Assembly: GCF_022346995.1 (NCBI RefSeq)
Contig: NZ_JAKRNM010000005.1
Span: 62,001 to 126,000, forward strand
DNA from: Paenibacillus sp. ACRRY
GTDB taxonomy: Bacteria > Bacillota > Bacilli > Paenibacillales > Paenibacillaceae
Reading direction: 5' to 3'
DNA: 64,000 nucleotides
Shown here: one piece after another, positions 63,643-64,000 of the stretch
Position numbering within the stretch: the first letter of the stretch is position 1
Layout: each line of letters starts with the position of its first letter
Position numbers and translations under genes: made by a program
The notes under the pieces: model-generated
What the model was told of the DNA's origin: nothing
Databases searched by the model: none
What the model saw: the letters and a program-made list of their open reading frames with translations, nothing else

Positions 63643-64000
63643 ATGAGAATTTCGTACCGTTCGAATCTGGACGGAATAGGTGTGGGACAACTAAGTGAAC
63701 ATTTTTTTGATGGCTGGCCGAATCCACCGTCGAAGGCGACTTTTTTGAGACTGTTGGAGCAATCGTATGCAGTTGAGCTTGCAGTGGATGATGAGACAGA
63801 GAAGGTCATCGGTTTTATTCAAGCCATTTCGGACGGGGTGCTCAGTGCATACATTCCATTGCTGGAAGTGGTGCCGGAGTTCCAAGGTAAGGGAATTGGG
63901 ACAACGTTAACAGAGAGGATGTTGAATAGGCTTCAGGGTCTGTACATGATCGATCTGTTATGCGATACGGAAACGCAGCCTTTCTATGAGAAGCAGGGCA
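63643..64000 (+). CDS. GNAT-family acetyltransferase, cut by the right edge
   Basis: An open frame of at least 119 codons from the ATG at 63643, with GGGAGAGG upstream. LEVVPEFQGKGIGTTLTERM is the acetyl-CoA-binding loop and QPFYEKQG the usual C-terminal motif, so only the last part is missing. Substrate unknown. Confidence 0.85.
   Translation, partial: MRISYRSNLDGIGVGQLSEHFFDGWPNPPSKATFLRLLEQSYAVELAVDDETEKVIGFIQAISDGVLSAYIPLLEVVPEFQGKGIGTTLTERMLNRLQGLYMIDLLCDTETQPFYEKQG

Noticed and set aside
1..64000. CRISPR array, tRNA or rRNA genes
   Set aside because: No regularly spaced repeats and no tRNA or rRNA-like sequence were seen on reading; a covariance search could still find a missed tRNA.

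Overview
The window looks like a chromosome segment of a Paenibacillus-type Firmicute. The evidence is the many sugar ABC-transporter lipoproteins without their own ATPase, a membrane-bound YesN-like AraC regulator, a DUF5696 protein, strong AGGAGG-type ribosome sites with frequent GTG and TTG starts, and sigma-A-like promoters. No rRNA, tRNA or CRISPR array was seen. The genus call rests on gene content only.

Region 1 (1-6825, minus strand, visibly AT-rich) is a mobile element. It encodes three overlapping tyrosine-recombinase-like proteins and a small TnpC-like protein, resembling Tn554 or recombinase-in-trio elements. It interrupts an RNA ligase gene (rtcB), whose 3' half continues from about 6826. 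The other end of the element lies outside the window. A DUF4272 gene and a terminator follow.

Region 2 (8749-24264) is a polysaccharide-uptake locus. A LacI-type regulator diverges from a ten-gene operon with a lipoprotein binding protein, a membrane-anchored binding protein fused to carbohydrate-binding-like domains, two permease pairs, an NHL/TPR surface protein, a Yip1-like protein, a DUF5696 protein and a GH26 beta-mannanase. Region 3 (24436-25555) holds GrpB and an unknown gene.

Region 4 (25745-36407) is a second glycan locus: an LplABC-like transporter, a membrane AraC sensor, a cytoplasmic sulfatase, a secreted PL11 rhamnogalacturonan lyase and the formylglycine-generating enzyme needed to activate the sulfatase. 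The order suggests lyase cleavage outside the cell, uptake, then desulfation inside.

Region 5 (36418-42035) contains an MFS exporter and its TetR regulator with identical 19-bp operator-like sites, and a DeoR regulator diverging from a metallophosphoesterase, an EamA transporter and a GH43 enzyme. Region 6 (42225-45363) is a run of single housekeeping-like genes.

Region 7 (45533-50903) is a tightly coupled five-gene operon: KAS III-like synthase, ATP-grasp ligase, NAD-dependent epimerase/dehydratase, metallo-beta-lactamase-fold hydrolase and adenylate-forming enzyme. An SDR and a 40-residue membrane protein follow. It looks like an uncharacterised small-molecule pathway and is the best candidate in the window for an undescribed system.

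Region 8 (52040-60056) has a PfpI protein, acetyltransferases, a degenerate protein kinase, small unknown proteins, glutamate racemase, a histidine phosphatase that probably starts at CTG, DUF423, pantothenate kinase and DUF3891. Region 9 (60065-62900) is an AT-rich island with a perfect 21-bp inverted repeat and a large beta-helix protein resembling phage tailspikes. A Nudix hydrolase and a truncated acetyltransferase close the window.
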